The notes under the pieces: generated by a model | What the model was told of the DNA's origin: nothing | What the model saw: only the letters and a program-made list of their open reading frames with translations | The model's database searches: none | In this document: positions 33,206 to 44,334 of the stretch, one piece after another | Layout of the letters: the number at the start of each line of letters is the position of its first letter | Position numbering within the stretch: the stretch's first letter is position 1 | DNA from: Ilyonectria destructans | Lineage: Eukaryota > Ascomycota > Sordariomycetes > Hypocreales > Nectriaceae | NCBI GenBank assembly: GCA_020740775.1 | Contig: JAHEWK010000004.1 | Span: forward strand, 3,596,001-3,660,000 | Reading direction: 5' to 3' | DNA length: 64,000 nucleotides | Program-made: the position numbers and the translations under genes

Positions 33206-33512
33206 ATGGCGAGCAAGCAAATTACTTTGAAAGCCGCTGCTGCAAAGGCTGTGGCACCGAAAACACCCTCCTCTCCCACCATCAAGGTGAAAGTGGTGAC
33301 TCCTACTTCAACGACTAGGGCATCTTCCACTCTGATTGTTGTAGGTCAAGAAGGCCTCGACTACAGCGGTAGCTAAAAGTACTGCTGCGCCTGCCGTGCA
33401 GAAGAAGACTACGACTACAAATAAACCTACAACTACTGAGAAGACTTCAGCAACAGAACGACCTCCCGCTACGTCCAAGAGACCAACAGCTACCACGACA
33501 AAAAGGCGCTGA
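33206..33512 (+). CDS. Small Lys/Thr/Ala-rich basic protein, hypothetical
   Basis: Exons 33206-33286 and 33345-33512 (58-nt intron, donor GTGAAA, acceptor GTAG) give 82 residues with no stop. The product is almost entirely K, T, A, P and S, with KKTTTTNKPTTTEKT and a terminal KRPTATTTKRR. It has no hydrophobic core and resembles a histone H1 tail or an intrinsically disordered nuclear or nucleic-acid-binding peptide. Without splicing the frame ends at 33376. It lies 180 nt after the acetyl-CoA synthetase stop. The donor is non-ideal, so the intron and the gene itself are uncertain. Confidence 0.4.
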
Positions 33513-33698
33513 TACAGACGCCTATTTTATGTGCACCTGCCGTTTTTCACACATTACATGGTTTCAAATTACATGATTTCTGTCTGAACTATCTTTGTGC
33601 ATGTGTCACTGTGTGATATCGCGCTTTCAATTAAGCACTGCTGTACCAAATGTCGAATGTCTTCAGAGCTTTGCCATTGAAACGCACATTACATAAAG

Positions 33699-34852
33699 CT
33701 ACATCCGGCTCTTGTCACTCAACCACGGACCCGTAACAAATTCCAAGCCCTCCCGCAACCACCCGTCCTGCGTCGACGCAGTGAAGTCGAAGCCGTGATC
33801 ACCCGGGCGTATTGAGACGTGGAACTTGGTGTCCGGGTGCTTCTTCCGTAGCAGGCCGACGAGTTTCCTCGTGCCCTCCACCGGCACAGCCGTGTCATCC
33901 TCCCCATGAAGCAGGAATAGCGGCGGTAAGAGTGGCTTGCCTGCCTGCCTTGGCGGCAGCGACCCCCTTTCAATGCGTTCGAGCACGAACAACTCTTCTT
34001 CATGGCCGAAAGTTTCCAAGAACCGGCCGTTCTGGACTATGGCTATGGCAGAGTCAAGGCGTGAGGGCGGGTCCGCTTCTGTAATGGCCGGCTTGCTCAA
34101 TGTGATGGACAAAAAGTCGTCTACTGCCTCGTTGGGGTAGTTTGATACACCGACAATGGGCTTTTGGTACGGTTTAGTATAATGCGATGCGTGCATGTCA
34201 ATCATGGGGTAGAGCGTGATCATGGCCTTTGGACGTGTGAGCCCCGACAAGACGGACTGGAGGGCAAGATAGCCACCTAGATTTCCAGCAGTCAGTCGGA
34301 GTTGGCTGTTGGAGAACTGAAAGGCCTACCTGCACTCTCGCCAGCGAGGAGTGTCTGGGATAGGTTCAACGCAGTGCGAGACCATCCTACTGACGCAAGG
34401 TGGCGTTCAGGTCCACCTGTCTGTAACCATGTCCAGAAATTGGCCATGTCATGCATGATATCCCGTCCCTTCACTTCAGGAAGCAGCCGATAATTAGGAC
34501 TGACGATAACGGCACTATGCTCCTCCGCGAAATCCAAGATCCATTTGGAGAACCAGGCAGGGAACAGGCTTGACCCTGTGACCTGAACCGTAGCGTCAGC
34601 CTTTGTTTGGAGTTCTGTGGTGGGCATACGTACGAGAAAGCCGCCATGTATTCTTACAATCACTGGGTGGCTCTTGGTGGGTTCCAGCTTGAGGCGCTTT
34701 GGAGCCAGGATGTCGACCTCGATCTTGGTGCCTGCGGATTCATAGTGGGTGCGTGTGATGCCAAAGGCGCTGTAGACCTCGGGAGTCACGCTATGCAAGA
34801 GATCGATGAGCGCCTTGAACTGAGCGGCTCGTTCCTCTGCGGTATGCGACAT
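33699..34852 (-). CDS. Alpha/beta hydrolase fold-3 (HSL-like) esterase
   Basis: Exons 34852..34634, 34582..34330 and 34276..33699 give 349 residues. The oxyanion motif HGGF lies at the end of exon 1, and the nucleophile elbow GESAGG is split across intron 2. An acid region LLHGEDDTAVP and the histidine in GDHGFD complete the triad. The usual HSL-type SPNYRLLPE segment is present. The first intron is 51 nt, in frame and without a stop, so a retained-intron product would carry 17 extra residues right after the oxyanion loop. There is no signal peptide, so it is probably cytosolic. It may hydrolyse small esters or lactones. The start could also be an upstream in-frame ATG at 34879. It opens the accessory stretch that runs to 46.3 kb. 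Confidence 0.88.
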
Positions 34853-35429
34853 GGTTGAGACGAGTGTTGCCTGCCTCATGGCTACTGGAAGGGGGATAAA
34901 AGGAAGAAAAAGTGGGAACCGCTTTCCGCTCGCCTGTCCTTGCTGGATATAGGCAAGTCCTGGGGCTTTCTCGTTACCCCGCTTCTTGTGGTATTTCCCA
35001 AACGAGTTTACTCCAGACTCCGGCACCTGTATGTATCTGGTTTATGAAGCGACGTCGGATAGAAGAGTCAAGCAGTTTGAGAGTCGGAGCCTCACGGTCC
35101 CATGCAAGAAAGAGAGCAATTGTACAGCTAGTTAAAAGAGTTCTTTGAAAATGTAAAGGAGAGAAAGGCACGACAGCTAGTAGGAGCTAAGGAGGACATT
35201 CTCGGGGAAAATAACAGGTTGCCAACTTTCATCATTCATGCCTTTTCGAATGGCTTGGGCTTTGATATGTAAAGCTATGGAAATCCCGGATCTGTTACCT
35301 GTCAAGCCCTCACACTAGGGATGAGCGCATTAAACCCTAAATCTTCCTAGGCTCTTGCTGTAATGCCTTGTAAATCTCCGTCTCAATGCGATCTGAACAC
35401 TCGAGCACAAGCCGATCTTCTCTATGGCG
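34853..35429. other. Intergenic, no gene seen
   Basis: Upstream region of the esterase and 3' flank of the beta-lactamase-like gene. No motif found. Confidence 0.4.
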
Positions 35430-36812
35430 TCAGCGACGAATCCCCTGCACAATCTGAAGCAACCTACCTCCGTAAGGAAGAATCTGGCTGGCAATTATGC
35501 AGCCAATGTTGTTTGTGCGGTCAGCAAACCAAAACAGATTTGCCAACCCTTCCCATGACCCTGCACCGGCCGCTCGGCCGGTGTCGGACGGAAAATGGCT
35601 GACGGAGAAGGACAGTCCCCAGCCTTCAGTGTGGTCGTCCGGCATGGGAAACAAGGGCGTCGGATTGGCTAGCTCGGGCTTCGCTACTGGAACGCACACG
35701 TTACTGTACCGCGGTTTATCTGCAATTTGGTCCTTGAACATCTCTATCGTGAGGTAGTGGTTAGCAAAAGTTTGTCGGGGGCTTTGATACGGAGTTCAAA
35801 TACCTTGAACAGTTGAAGGATTAAGAAACCGCGTTCCAGTCGGAGCGTCCTGTCCATCGTTCAACAGCATCGAAACCAGCCCTTTATTTCTATTAGCTAG
35901 AGTTTCATCGCGTGATAATAGACTCACTCGTGAATTCCGTCGGCTTCCCAAAACATCCGTGGCCGCCGGCGCAGGGAACCTTTACATGGTCCCGGGCGAA
36001 CAATGGCTCTTGATACAGATGATCCGTGTGCGTCAGTTTTCCATCTGACGCTCTCCGGTTCATGTATGCCAGATTCGTCTTTGCCTCTTCCGAGGGATGA
36101 AAGGTCACGCTGTGCATGCCAAGAGGCTCAAAGATCTTCTCGCGGAAGTACTCGTCTAGTGACTTTCCGGATAACCGCTCGATGATAACACCCACCCAGT
36201 CCATTGAAATTCCGTACTGGAATACTTCACCTGGTTGATTGACGAGGGGACGGTTGGCTCTGTGAACTGCCTCGCCCGAGAAGTCGTCGGCTCCAACCGG
36301 CCGGCCAAATTTGGCGAGTTTTTCATCCTCAAAGGCGTACCCGAAACCAGCTTGTATTAATTAGCAGTGTTCAATCCGCGGCCATACATTCAGGATTTCT
36401 TACCAGTGTGGTTGAGAAGCATCCGCAGCGTTATCCGCCGAACCTTACCAACAAGCTCAGGCTTGCCTTTAGGAGTGCGCGTCAAGACTTTCACATCCCT
36501 CAGCTCAGGGCAAATGCTCTCTACCTGGTCCGCATCATCCAGCTGAAGCAACCCCTGTTCTACGAGCTGCATGCACGCCACGGATGTCGCCAGCTTCGTG
36601 AAAGATGCGAGCCAGAAAATAGTATCAACGGACATGGGCTCCTCGGACGTTATCCCTCTGGTCCCGGCGCAATGCTGGAAGATCGGCTGGCCGTCATTTC
36701 TGAACGCAGAGACGACCAGGCCGGCGATCTTTCGGTCGGAGCCCCCGGTGGTGTATTCCGCGATAATGTCACAGAGCTTTGCCTGGAGGCTTGGTGACAG
36801 GGTTGAAGACAT
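35430..36812 (-). CDS. Class-C beta-lactamase-related serine hydrolase
   Basis: Exons 36812..36404, 36350..35928, 35881..35804 and 35743..35430 give 407 residues. The catalytic Ser-x-x-Lys tetrad reads SFTK in TIFWLASFTKLATSVACMQL. The tyrosine motif is probably in QYGISMDWVGVIIE (Y-x-N is altered to Y-G-I). Other typical segments are LRMLLNHTG, FEPLGMHSVTFHP, GTRFLNPSTV, GWGLSFSVS, LANLFWF and IIASQILP. Fungal members act as esterases or as acyltransferases (LovD is the best known). Real beta-lactam hydrolysis is unlikely. No signal peptide is visible, so it is probably intracellular. The gene is divergent from the RidA gene at 37579 and shares a 766-bp promoter region with it. Confidence 0.9.
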
Positions 36813-37578
36813 GTTGGGCGCGGAGTGTACGTAAGCAAGAGACGGAGGCTGGGCCGAATATGATGTCCAAGGTCGTCTAAACCCGCTGCTGGGATAAGGA
36901 CCCCTTTGTTTGCATCAAAAGCGCCGAGGGGATTCTCTTGTTTGGTGGAGAGAGCCCGTGACTTCCGGAATAGGATAAAGCTCGGGGGATGACGGTATGT
37001 ATTTTTGAGGCTTGCTTAAAGAGGACCTTAGTGAGGGGCACTGCCTTTTCCCCCAAGTTACGACGCAATAACTATTTCCTGCTTTGCGACTAAAGGAGGA
37101 AGTTGATTGCTCCGTAGTATTTCGCGCCTGGTTTGGTTATTATAGAATCTTTTTCAGCTTGTATAGGGTTGAAACCCCAGACTTTTATTAGGTTCGTAAT
37201 GTGAGAGTAAGGTATCATTATTAAAAGACTTCATATTTACCAGCGAGTTCTACGAAAGGCTTTATAGGGAACTGTCAATACAACGGACCTCGATAGGAAT
37301 AAAATCATATTCTACTAGTACCTTCTTCATTAGAGGCTTATAGGCTTGAGTTGGAAGCTCTCATTCCTTTCTAGAGAGATTCTTTCGTTATCAATTTGCT
37401 GGTGTAATTCCCTCTTTTAGTTAGTGCGCAGGGCGGGGTTGCTGGATTTACTACCTAATAGGGTGAAAACACAGAGCAACTCCAAGTTTTCGCAGGCGAC
37501 AAGACTGGACATAAAGTCCGAGCGAGATGCCATCTGAATCTGATAAGACCAATGTGGACAGTTTTCTCACTATCAACA
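36813..37578. promoter_or_regulatory. Divergent promoter region, partly AT-rich
   Basis: It lies between the beta-lactamase-like gene and RidA. Roughly 37080-37440 is lower in GC, with scattered TA-rich words, a milder version of the other decayed islands. No gene. Confidence 0.4.
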
Positions 37579-37998
37579 ATGTCCCAGTCTATCCGATATC
37601 AGTTCCTCCCTGGCCCCGTTGGGGAAATGCTGCGCTCCGCATCGCTAGCAACCACAGCATCTATTCCCCTAACGGGCCGATTGGTTATCACCACCGGCCA
37701 TGTCGGCCTGAACCTCGCGACGGGAGAATTCGTCACCAGCTCTCTCAAGGATGAGTTCGATGCCGTCTTCAACTGCCTCGACGCTGCCCTCAAGAATGGT
37801 GGAGTGAGAGGCGGCCTCGCTTCAGCACACAAGATCGTTGCGTATCTTCTTCGTGCCGAGGACGAAGCAGTCATGCAGGCCGTATTCCGCCAGCGTCATC
37901 CGGGCCATACGCCGACCTGGTCATCCGTGGTCGTTGCTGGCATGATCAACCCCGGGGTGAATGCGGAGGTGCAGGCCGAGGCGATTGCCACCGAGTAG
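37579..37998 (+). CDS. RidA/YjgF/YER057c-family protein
   Basis: A single exon of 139 residues. An upstream in-frame ATG at 37552 would add nine residues, but MSQSIRYQFLP is the likelier start. The RidA fold is indicated by LVITTGHVGLNLATG, DEFDAVFNCLDAALKNGGV, KIVAYLLRAEDEAVMQAVF and PTWSSVVVAGMINPGVNAEVQAEAIA. The last corresponds to the family's P-x-R-x-x-V-x-V-x-x-L segment near the active cleft. The usual arginine that binds the substrate carboxylate is not obvious (PTWSSV in its place), so it may act on imines that lack a carboxylate or on another ligand. RidA enzymes hydrolyse reactive imines and enamines released by amine- or amino-acid-oxidising enzymes. A flavin amine oxidase lies 2.7 kb downstream. 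Confidence 0.85.
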   Translation: MSQSIRYQFLPGPVGEMLRSASLATTASIPLTGRLVITTGHVGLNLATGEFVTSSLKDEFDAVFNCLDAALKNGGVRGGLASAHKIVAYLLRAEDEAVMQAVFRQRHPGHTPTWSSVVVAGMINPGVNAEVQAEAIATE

Positions 37999-38318
37999 GC
38001 CGAGTCGGACGGGCGGAGGGATCAGGAACCTGGGATCGATTCAGCGACACCGTATGAGTACTTCAGATGGGCGAGAGATAACTCTTGGTCAACATGGGTA
38101 TGGGTGGATTAGTGGACAAGGGCGTGTCTGTGCACCGCGGCGTTATTATTTGAACTCGGATCCAAGGCCGATGTCTTTCACGTATGGCATGGAGTACGTC
38201 AGGACACCCAACAGTGGCAAGCCAAGTTTGATATGAATCTAAGTATTTTGTTGATACATTTCTCTTCTATGCTCCAGAAACTACTACGTAGTAAAACAAA
38301 TCAAAGTGCACCATTCTG
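37999..38318. other. Spacer between convergent genes
   Basis: Converging 3' flanks of the RidA and acetyltransferase genes. No gene. Confidence 0.4.
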
Positions 38319-39126
38319 TTAAGTTCGGTCCGGCATGTTCCGGTAGGGGTTGTTAGGATCTGCCAGCTCCTCCTCAACCGACTGTATCGTCTTGACAACC
38401 TTTGCAGGGGCACCCAGGGCGACCGAATAAGGGGGCAGGCTCTTGGTCACGACGGCACCGGCGCCGACTGTGCATCCTCGGCCAATGGTGACGCCGGGCA
38501 GAATCACGACGTTGCCACCGATCCAGCAGTCTTCCTCAATCCTGATAGGATGGCCGAACTCGACGAACTTGATACGGGAGAGCACACTCGTCTCGTGACC
38601 TGCCGAGTAAATGTGGACGTTGGGACCCATTTGCACGCGGTCACCAATGATGACGAGGCTGGTGTCGAGGATGGTGAGGCTGGAAGAGGTTTAGTGTCGT
38701 TTGGTTTCTGGATAGCTGTCAAAGGTACTTACCCGAAGTTCATGAAGCAGTTCTCGCCGATGGAGATGTTGCTGCCGTAGTCGGGCAGGAAGGGGGGCTC
38801 GATGAAGGTGCCCTCGCCGACCTTGCCGAGGATTTCACCGAGCAGTTCCAGGCGCTTGGTGGCGATCTGGTCGTAGTCGCCAGTGTTGGGGTCCAGGTTG
38901 TTGAACTTGTAGGCCAGGCCACGGGCCCTGTGGCGGCCCTCCAAGAGCTTCGGATAGAGTGGGTTGTAGCTGCGGGTAACAGGTGAGACAGTGCTCTTCG
39001 GTCACTGATAGCGGGAGGGACGTACAGCATGCCAGACACCATCTTCTCATACTCATCGCACCAGGGAGTGCCCTGCAGGCCCTTGGCGAGCTCAATGATC
39101 TCTTGGTCAATCTCCTGCTTGGCCAT
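38319..39126 (-). CDS. Maltose/sugar O-acetyltransferase (left-handed beta-helix)
   Basis: Exons 39126..39026, 38969..38733 and 38679..38319 give 232 residues. An N-terminal Mac domain (CDEYEKMVSGMLYNPLYPKL, then RARGLAYKFNNLDP) precedes the hexapeptide-repeat helix. Characteristic LbH segments are PPFLPDYGSNISIGENCFMNFG, DRVQMGPNVHIYSAGHET (catalytic His), IEEDCWIGGNVVILPGVTIG and GCTVGAGAVVTKSLPPYSVALGAPAKVV. These trimeric cytosolic enzymes transfer acetyl from acetyl-CoA to a sugar hydroxyl. Relatives such as NodL, LacA and Mat differ in acceptor, so the substrate is unknown. Length and motifs are normal and complete. It is convergent with RidA. Confidence 0.93.
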
Positions 39127-39834
39127 GATGATAGTTGGTGCGGGCTGAGTGGAAGAGAAGGTTGATGATTAAATGAAGAGCTTATCGGACCAAGGGGCGA
39201 GTGATGTATGTCGGAGGATGATGCCGGTGCAAGACTTAGCCGATGCGGAGGTTGCGATGACTGCTGGGCTTCAAGTTTGCGAAGTTGATGCTGGCTTTAA
39301 AACCGCGGGAAAACTGGGGAATCGGTGAGACCTTACTTCCGGATCGGGTTATAAGTTATAAGAGCTTCCTCCAAGGCCGCTTCCCCTCTCCGGGTCCACC
39401 GACAGGGGGCTTGGGGCTACAGGGCTGTTCTGCACAGTGCAATCGCTAGGGGAAGACACCGGACGCAACCCGCTTAGGTCCTGATCGGCAACGCCGTTCA
39501 ATTTGACCGGCGGACTGCATGAGAGACCACCTTATGAAAAGGGTGGAGCTGTACTCTTGTACCGTCCCACCCTGCAATTGACAGCGATATGCCCCATTTG
39601 AAGCTATTGCACACCGCCTTTGACGTCCCCGTGGCCAGCCTCGTCGCCGTCGTTGCTAGAGCTGTATGACTGCATTGGCAATCCAAGCGACTTCAAATCC
39701 CTACCGATTCAGCCCGACTGCTGCGTACCTTCGATCCCGATGCCTCAGAAGTCTTCATCGCAAGCTGCCAGCAGAGCCGCGGCCCGCCGCTGCAAGAATC
39801 TATCTGGATGGAGGTAGTTAACGGACGAGGTGTT
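39127..39834. other. Upstream region and decayed coding relic
   Basis: This is the acetyltransferase promoter, then from about 39590 a short coding-like plus-strand frame (FDVPVASLVAVVARAV, stop, then LLRTFDPDASEVFIASCQQS). It ends abruptly where the AT-rich island starts. I cannot name the family. Confidence 0.3.
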
Positions 39835-40690
39835 ATTCTTTATTAATAAGCGATATAGAGTAATATAGAACGATAAATTAAATAGCACTAAGAACTTAAT
39901 AAAGTGAGGGATTTAGGATATATGAGAGGTTATATTCTATAAGTAACAAAGGAATCGGAGATATGCTGAGTATTTATTTCTCTCTGCTTCGTTTTTAATA
40001 TCGTATTGATAGTCGATATTATACTGGCATAAGAGGTAATTGAGGTACCCCGGGTATTTAGCAGTATAGTCTTACAGTATTTAACGAACGATTGTAGTTA
40101 TAATGGAAGTTAAAGAAATTAGATGATTGTAAGAAGGGAAGTTAGCCTCTTGACGACAGGAGATATTAATCTCTCTAATATCTTATTACTTAGAATAAGG
40201 CTTCTATCTTTAGGTTATTACCTATAGATAGTAAGATTATTAACTGTAGAGAGTATGATAAATAATTAAATTAAAACTTAAAGTAAAAGTTTATATATAA
40301 TAATCTTATTATTTAGCTATTATTCTTTTTATACTAAATATAGTATTCACTATTTATTCTAGTATTTAAAAATACTATATAGTATGAATCTATTTATTTA
40401 TTTATTCAGTATACGCTATTTTACCTAAATATGAATCTATTTATTAATATTAAGTAAAGCTAAAAAACCAAATATAAAAAATCTACCTTTTTATTTAAAA
40501 TTCCAACTAAAGAAATTTATAAGTATTAAAAAAGTATCTTATTAGATATTTTTTAAAAAACTAAGTTCTCTATATAAAAGATTCTAATTTAAATAAGCTT
40601 TTTTATTTATATTTCTTTTTAACAGAAAAAGATAAATAATATTATTATTACTTATTACTTAATATGCATACACAATAATCACTAGTACAA
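39835..40690. repeat. Strongly AT-rich island, probable RIP-degraded element
   Basis: About 850 bases of extreme AT content with many TTA/TAA words and no open frame, sharply bounded by GC-normal DNA on both sides. It ends 45 nt before the amine oxidase stop codon. This pattern is typical of an old transposon insertion mutated by RIP. No residual transposon reading frame or terminal repeats could be read. Confidence 0.6.
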
Positions 40691-40735
40691 ATTGGCTATC
40701 TAACAATAGGTATACGAATAGCTGTTAAGGCATTT

Positions 40736-42458
40736 TTACAGCTTGCTAGACGTCTTCTTGTAACGGGCAGCCAGTTCACAGTGCACGGTGTGGGCATTGA
40801 GGGAACCTTGCTCCAAAGCACCGTCAATAGCCGCTCGCCATCCATGCGCCCAATCCGCAGAGGCGAATAGGATGTTGCCATGACGGCTTTGGAGCTCGTC
40901 TTGATACTTGGACATATAGCCAGGCTGCCACCACGCGGGACCACCCTTGGAGAAGGGATCGGAGCTCCAGTTGTGCAGGATCTGGGGAGTCATTAGCATC
41001 TGTAGCACAGGCAGGGTTCGGAGTATCTTACCAGTCGCTTCACGTCCATGGGGTGAAGCTTGTTCAGGGCCCCGATTGTCTTCTCGGCGTCATTCTCGGG
41101 CACGAAAGTTTCACGCTCGTCAGCGCCAAACGCTACGACGTGCACATCGCCGTTGGGCAGGACGCCATCGCCATAGCCGTACATGAGAAGGCCAGGGAAG
41201 CGCATGCCGTTCCACCTCTCGAGCTCTTTGTTGCTGACGTCGGCGTGGATCTTGGTCATATGGTTGATGTGGCCGATGTTGATGGCCTCCTGTCGGCGCT
41301 GGGACAGCGGAGGGGAGAACTGAATGTCCCCCAGGACGTTCAGGGGAATTGTGCTGATGATCTTGCGAGCGCGGAAGACATCTCCGTTGGTGGTACTCAC
41401 AGTCACGGGCTGTTCTCCCGACGACTCTTGCTTGATGGACTTGACCGGGGCCGAGAAGGCGTAGTCTAGGCTAGCCTCTGCCGCCTCCTCAAACATACGC
41501 TTAGCAAGCGCCGTCTGGCCATCTCTCAGCTTATACCTCAGCCAAACATCAGTGAAGTTATCAGAGCTATACATAAGAAGGGCATGAGAGCGGATCATAT
41601 CCCAGAGACTGGACTCCTTCATCCTGCCTCCGGAGATGTGAAGCAGCAGTGAGACCAGGAGGCTCTGCTCCTCGCTCGTGAGCTTGTGCTTGATCTCCTC
41701 AAAGCGGTCATAGCAGGACAGCTGGTCCCACTTCTCGACGGTGGCTCGGGAGACGACGCAGTTGTCGAGCTGTGCGTGGGGGAGCGGGCAGAGGGTGCGG
41801 CCGAATTGGCCGTCGACGTTGACGAACATGTCCCAGGCCTTGGCCTGCATCGCGCCGGCCTCTTCGTGGCTTAGCTTGCGCGGCTCAGCTCCTATTGGCT
41901 CGAGTTAGTTACGCGGGTTTTGATAGGAAAGAATAGAGTGATAGCGTACCGGGAACTTCGATGGTGTAATAGCCCTTGTGCATGTCGGGGCTTCCAGTGG
42001 TGATCAGGTCGCGGTCCATGCCATAGCGAACCATTTCTCTGAACAGGTATCCCATATGATGAGTTACCCAAGTCCCTCCCATCTCATAAAGAAAGCCTGA
42101 GAAACGTCAGTGATATTATGTATGGACTTCAAGATACCGGTGTAAATCTTACCATCTTTCTTGGCAGTATAGGTACGGCCGCCAACTCGATCTCTGGCCT
42201 CGATAAGGAGGACATCGTGGTCTGGCACGGACGCAATTAACGTTGTAAACATAGCTGTGGGATATACCGCTTACTCAAGAGAGCGAGGTCGCGAGCAGCA
42301 GCAAGGCCTGCATAACCTGCGCCGATGATGATGGTGTCGTAGGTCTTGGTGGCTGAGGAAACGGAGCGCGATGGCGAAATCACAGCATCGCTCTCAATGC
42401 CCGCCTGCATGCCACTGGAGGGCGTCCATACGTGACCGTCTCGAGTCTTGTTGGCCAT
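40736..42458 (-). CDS. Flavin-containing monoamine oxidase
   Basis: Exons 42458..42275, 42221..42153, 42096..41950, 41891..41032 and 40981..40736 give 501 residues. FAD-binding motif IIGAGYAGLAAARDL is near residue 45, followed by LLIEARDRVGGRTYT (second FAD motif) and FLYEMGGTWVTHHMG (substrate-side loop). The C-terminal FAD segment reads ILFASADWAHGWRAAIDGALEQG. MAO-type enzymes oxidise amines to imines with release of hydrogen peroxide; the imine hydrolyses to aldehyde and ammonia. The usual SGGC flavin-attachment cysteine of mammalian MAO is not evident, as in fungal MAO-N. No transmembrane C-terminus or peroxisomal signal is clear (ends TSSKL, which could be a weak PTS1-like SKL). A C-terminal -SKL is a canonical peroxisomal PTS1, so peroxisomal location is likely. 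It is divergent from the SDR at 42956. Confidence 0.93.
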
Positions 42459-42955
42459 GGTGATGCAGTTTGGTGAGCAGTTGATGCAAGCTTAGAGGGT
42501 CGGGTCAAGCAGCAGAAGATGACGCTTATCTGAACCAATCCCCTGTAAAAGAGTCTAGGTAAATACCGAGTTCTCAGAAGCCGGTCCGAGATGTGGGACG
42601 TCCCTCTTTAGCCCCGTCCTTTAACTTAGCGTTGACTTTCTCCGAATTGGAGACGATTTCCTTACTTCCTTTTCAGGGAGTACGAGACCCCGCACTTGGT
42701 CTATGACTATTTTTGGTAGTTTGAGTTACTTCCACATCAGGCAAGACTGCCAACACTCCGCATTAGTTCTCGTCACAGACTCCGGAGCTTCGTCAGGTTA
42801 CAAACATGAGAGCTACTTAACGCCTGCCGACATCCTAGGGCCAGGGCCCCAGCATTCGTCCCAGAACAATCGAGATTACATCCCTAAGCTCTCCATCCTG
42901 AGCCCAACCAATCCATTTCTACACTAGTCCCCCTCCGACATCACCACCAGAGACC
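42459..42955. promoter_or_regulatory. Bidirectional promoter, amine oxidase and SDR
   Basis: A 497-bp gap between divergent start codons. Co-regulation of the two genes is plausible. No operator could be identified with confidence. Confidence 0.4.
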
Positions 42956-43930
42956 ATGCCTGACTTCACCGGCCTCGAGCTCACTGGCAAGACCGCCATT
43001 GTCACGGGCGCTTCCCGGTACAAGACCCCCCTTGCCCATATTAGCTACCCCCTCCCAGCTGGTTGTCTGGCCTGCGAACTAACAGATCCCCGCAGCGGTC
43101 TTGGCGCCGGCATTGCAGTCCTCCTCGGAAAGCGAGGCGCCAACGTCGTGGTGAACTATGTCTCAGCCGGCAGCAAAGAGCGCGCTGAGAAGATCGCCAA
43201 GGAGATTGAGGCTAACGGCACCAAGGCTATCGTCGTCCAGGCCGACGTTGGCAAGAGCGAGGATATCCCCAAGCTGATTGACGCTGCGCTGAAGATCAGC
43301 TCCACTGGCAAGATTGAGATTCTTATCCACAAGTAAGGCTACGCCTGTGCTTCATTTCCATGACCGAGACAGCTCACAATCTCCAAAGCGCTGCCCAAGG
43401 CAACGAGGCCAACCTTGTAGACACAACCGAGGACTTTTACACACGACACTTTGACGTCAACGTCAAGGGCCCTATCTTCCTTACCAAGGCCTGCGAGCCC
43501 CATCTGCCCAAGGGCGGCCGCATTGTCTTCATCTCTTCCGCCGGGGCTCGCCTGGGCGTTGGCGGTCAGACCGTCTACGCTGCCACCAAGGCCGCCGACG
43601 AGGCGCTGGTGCGCGTCTGGGCCAAGGAGCTGGGCCAGTCCCACGGAATTACTGTCAACTGCGTCAACCCCGGACCCATTGCCACAGGTATGATCCAGTC
43701 CCCCCCCGTATGCAAAACCCCATCGCTAACCACGTGGGATCGTAGACCAGTGGTTCCAGAGCGACGAGCAATTCCTCAAGGATATGCAACCTCTGATCGA
43801 CTCTACCCCGGCTGCGGCCCGTGTCGGCGAGGTTGATGATATTGCGCCCCTGGTGGCCTTTCTTTGCACTGATGACGCAAAGTGGACCACGGGATCGGTT
43901 CTCTCCGCCAACGGTGGCTTGTATAACTAA
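42956..43930 (+). CDS. Short-chain dehydrogenase/reductase
   Basis: Exons 42956-43017, 43096-43332, 43389-43687 and 43746-43930 give 260 residues, the usual classical SDR length. Intron 1 splits the dinucleotide motif TGASRGLGAG. VVVNYVSAGSKERAEK suggests NADP(H) preference, since there is no acidic residue after strand 2. The NAAQG motif is split by intron 2. Catalytic residues appear as FISSAGARLG (Ser) and VYAATKAA (Tyr-x-x-x-Lys). NPGPIAT and a C-terminal TTGSVLSANGGLYN are typical of the 3-oxoacyl-ACP-reductase/versicolorin-reductase-like subgroup. It could reduce the aldehyde or ketone left after amine oxidation by its divergent neighbour; this is inference. It is followed by a regulator gene in the same orientation. 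Confidence 0.93.
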
Positions 43931-44334
43931 GCGTCTCCCATAAAATAGTAACTTAAATTCACTGGTTGCGTATCATCTTGATATCGTATCGTATCTCTGG
44001 TCCAGATCTCATGTCCTTCCAAGAATCCTTCTGTAAATGCCGAAATTCTAGTCTGCCCCCCTCCGTCTCAAATTGGGTGTTTGGAGAGCTCAGCTGTTGC
44101 TGTTGGTGTTGGTCATGACTCGGAGACCCCTCAAGGAGGCGTCTCCAAATCCTCCGCCACTCGAATGCGCACTGTACCCGTTTGACTGGGTGAAGATTGG
44201 GCGATCCGAGTTTATTAGTGGATCAGGCCGTTTCCACCCCGGATTTCCCAACTCTCCCCTCTTCTCGCCGACACCTTCTCCCACCTCACCTCAGCTCAAC
44301 ACTCCCACAGCACCATAGCCCCCGTTCATCTGCC
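43931..44334. other. Spacer upstream of regulator
   Basis: A pyrimidine-rich leader just before the ATG at 44335. An in-frame frame upstream (from 44197) has no zinc-cluster cysteines. No separate gene. Confidence 0.4.
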
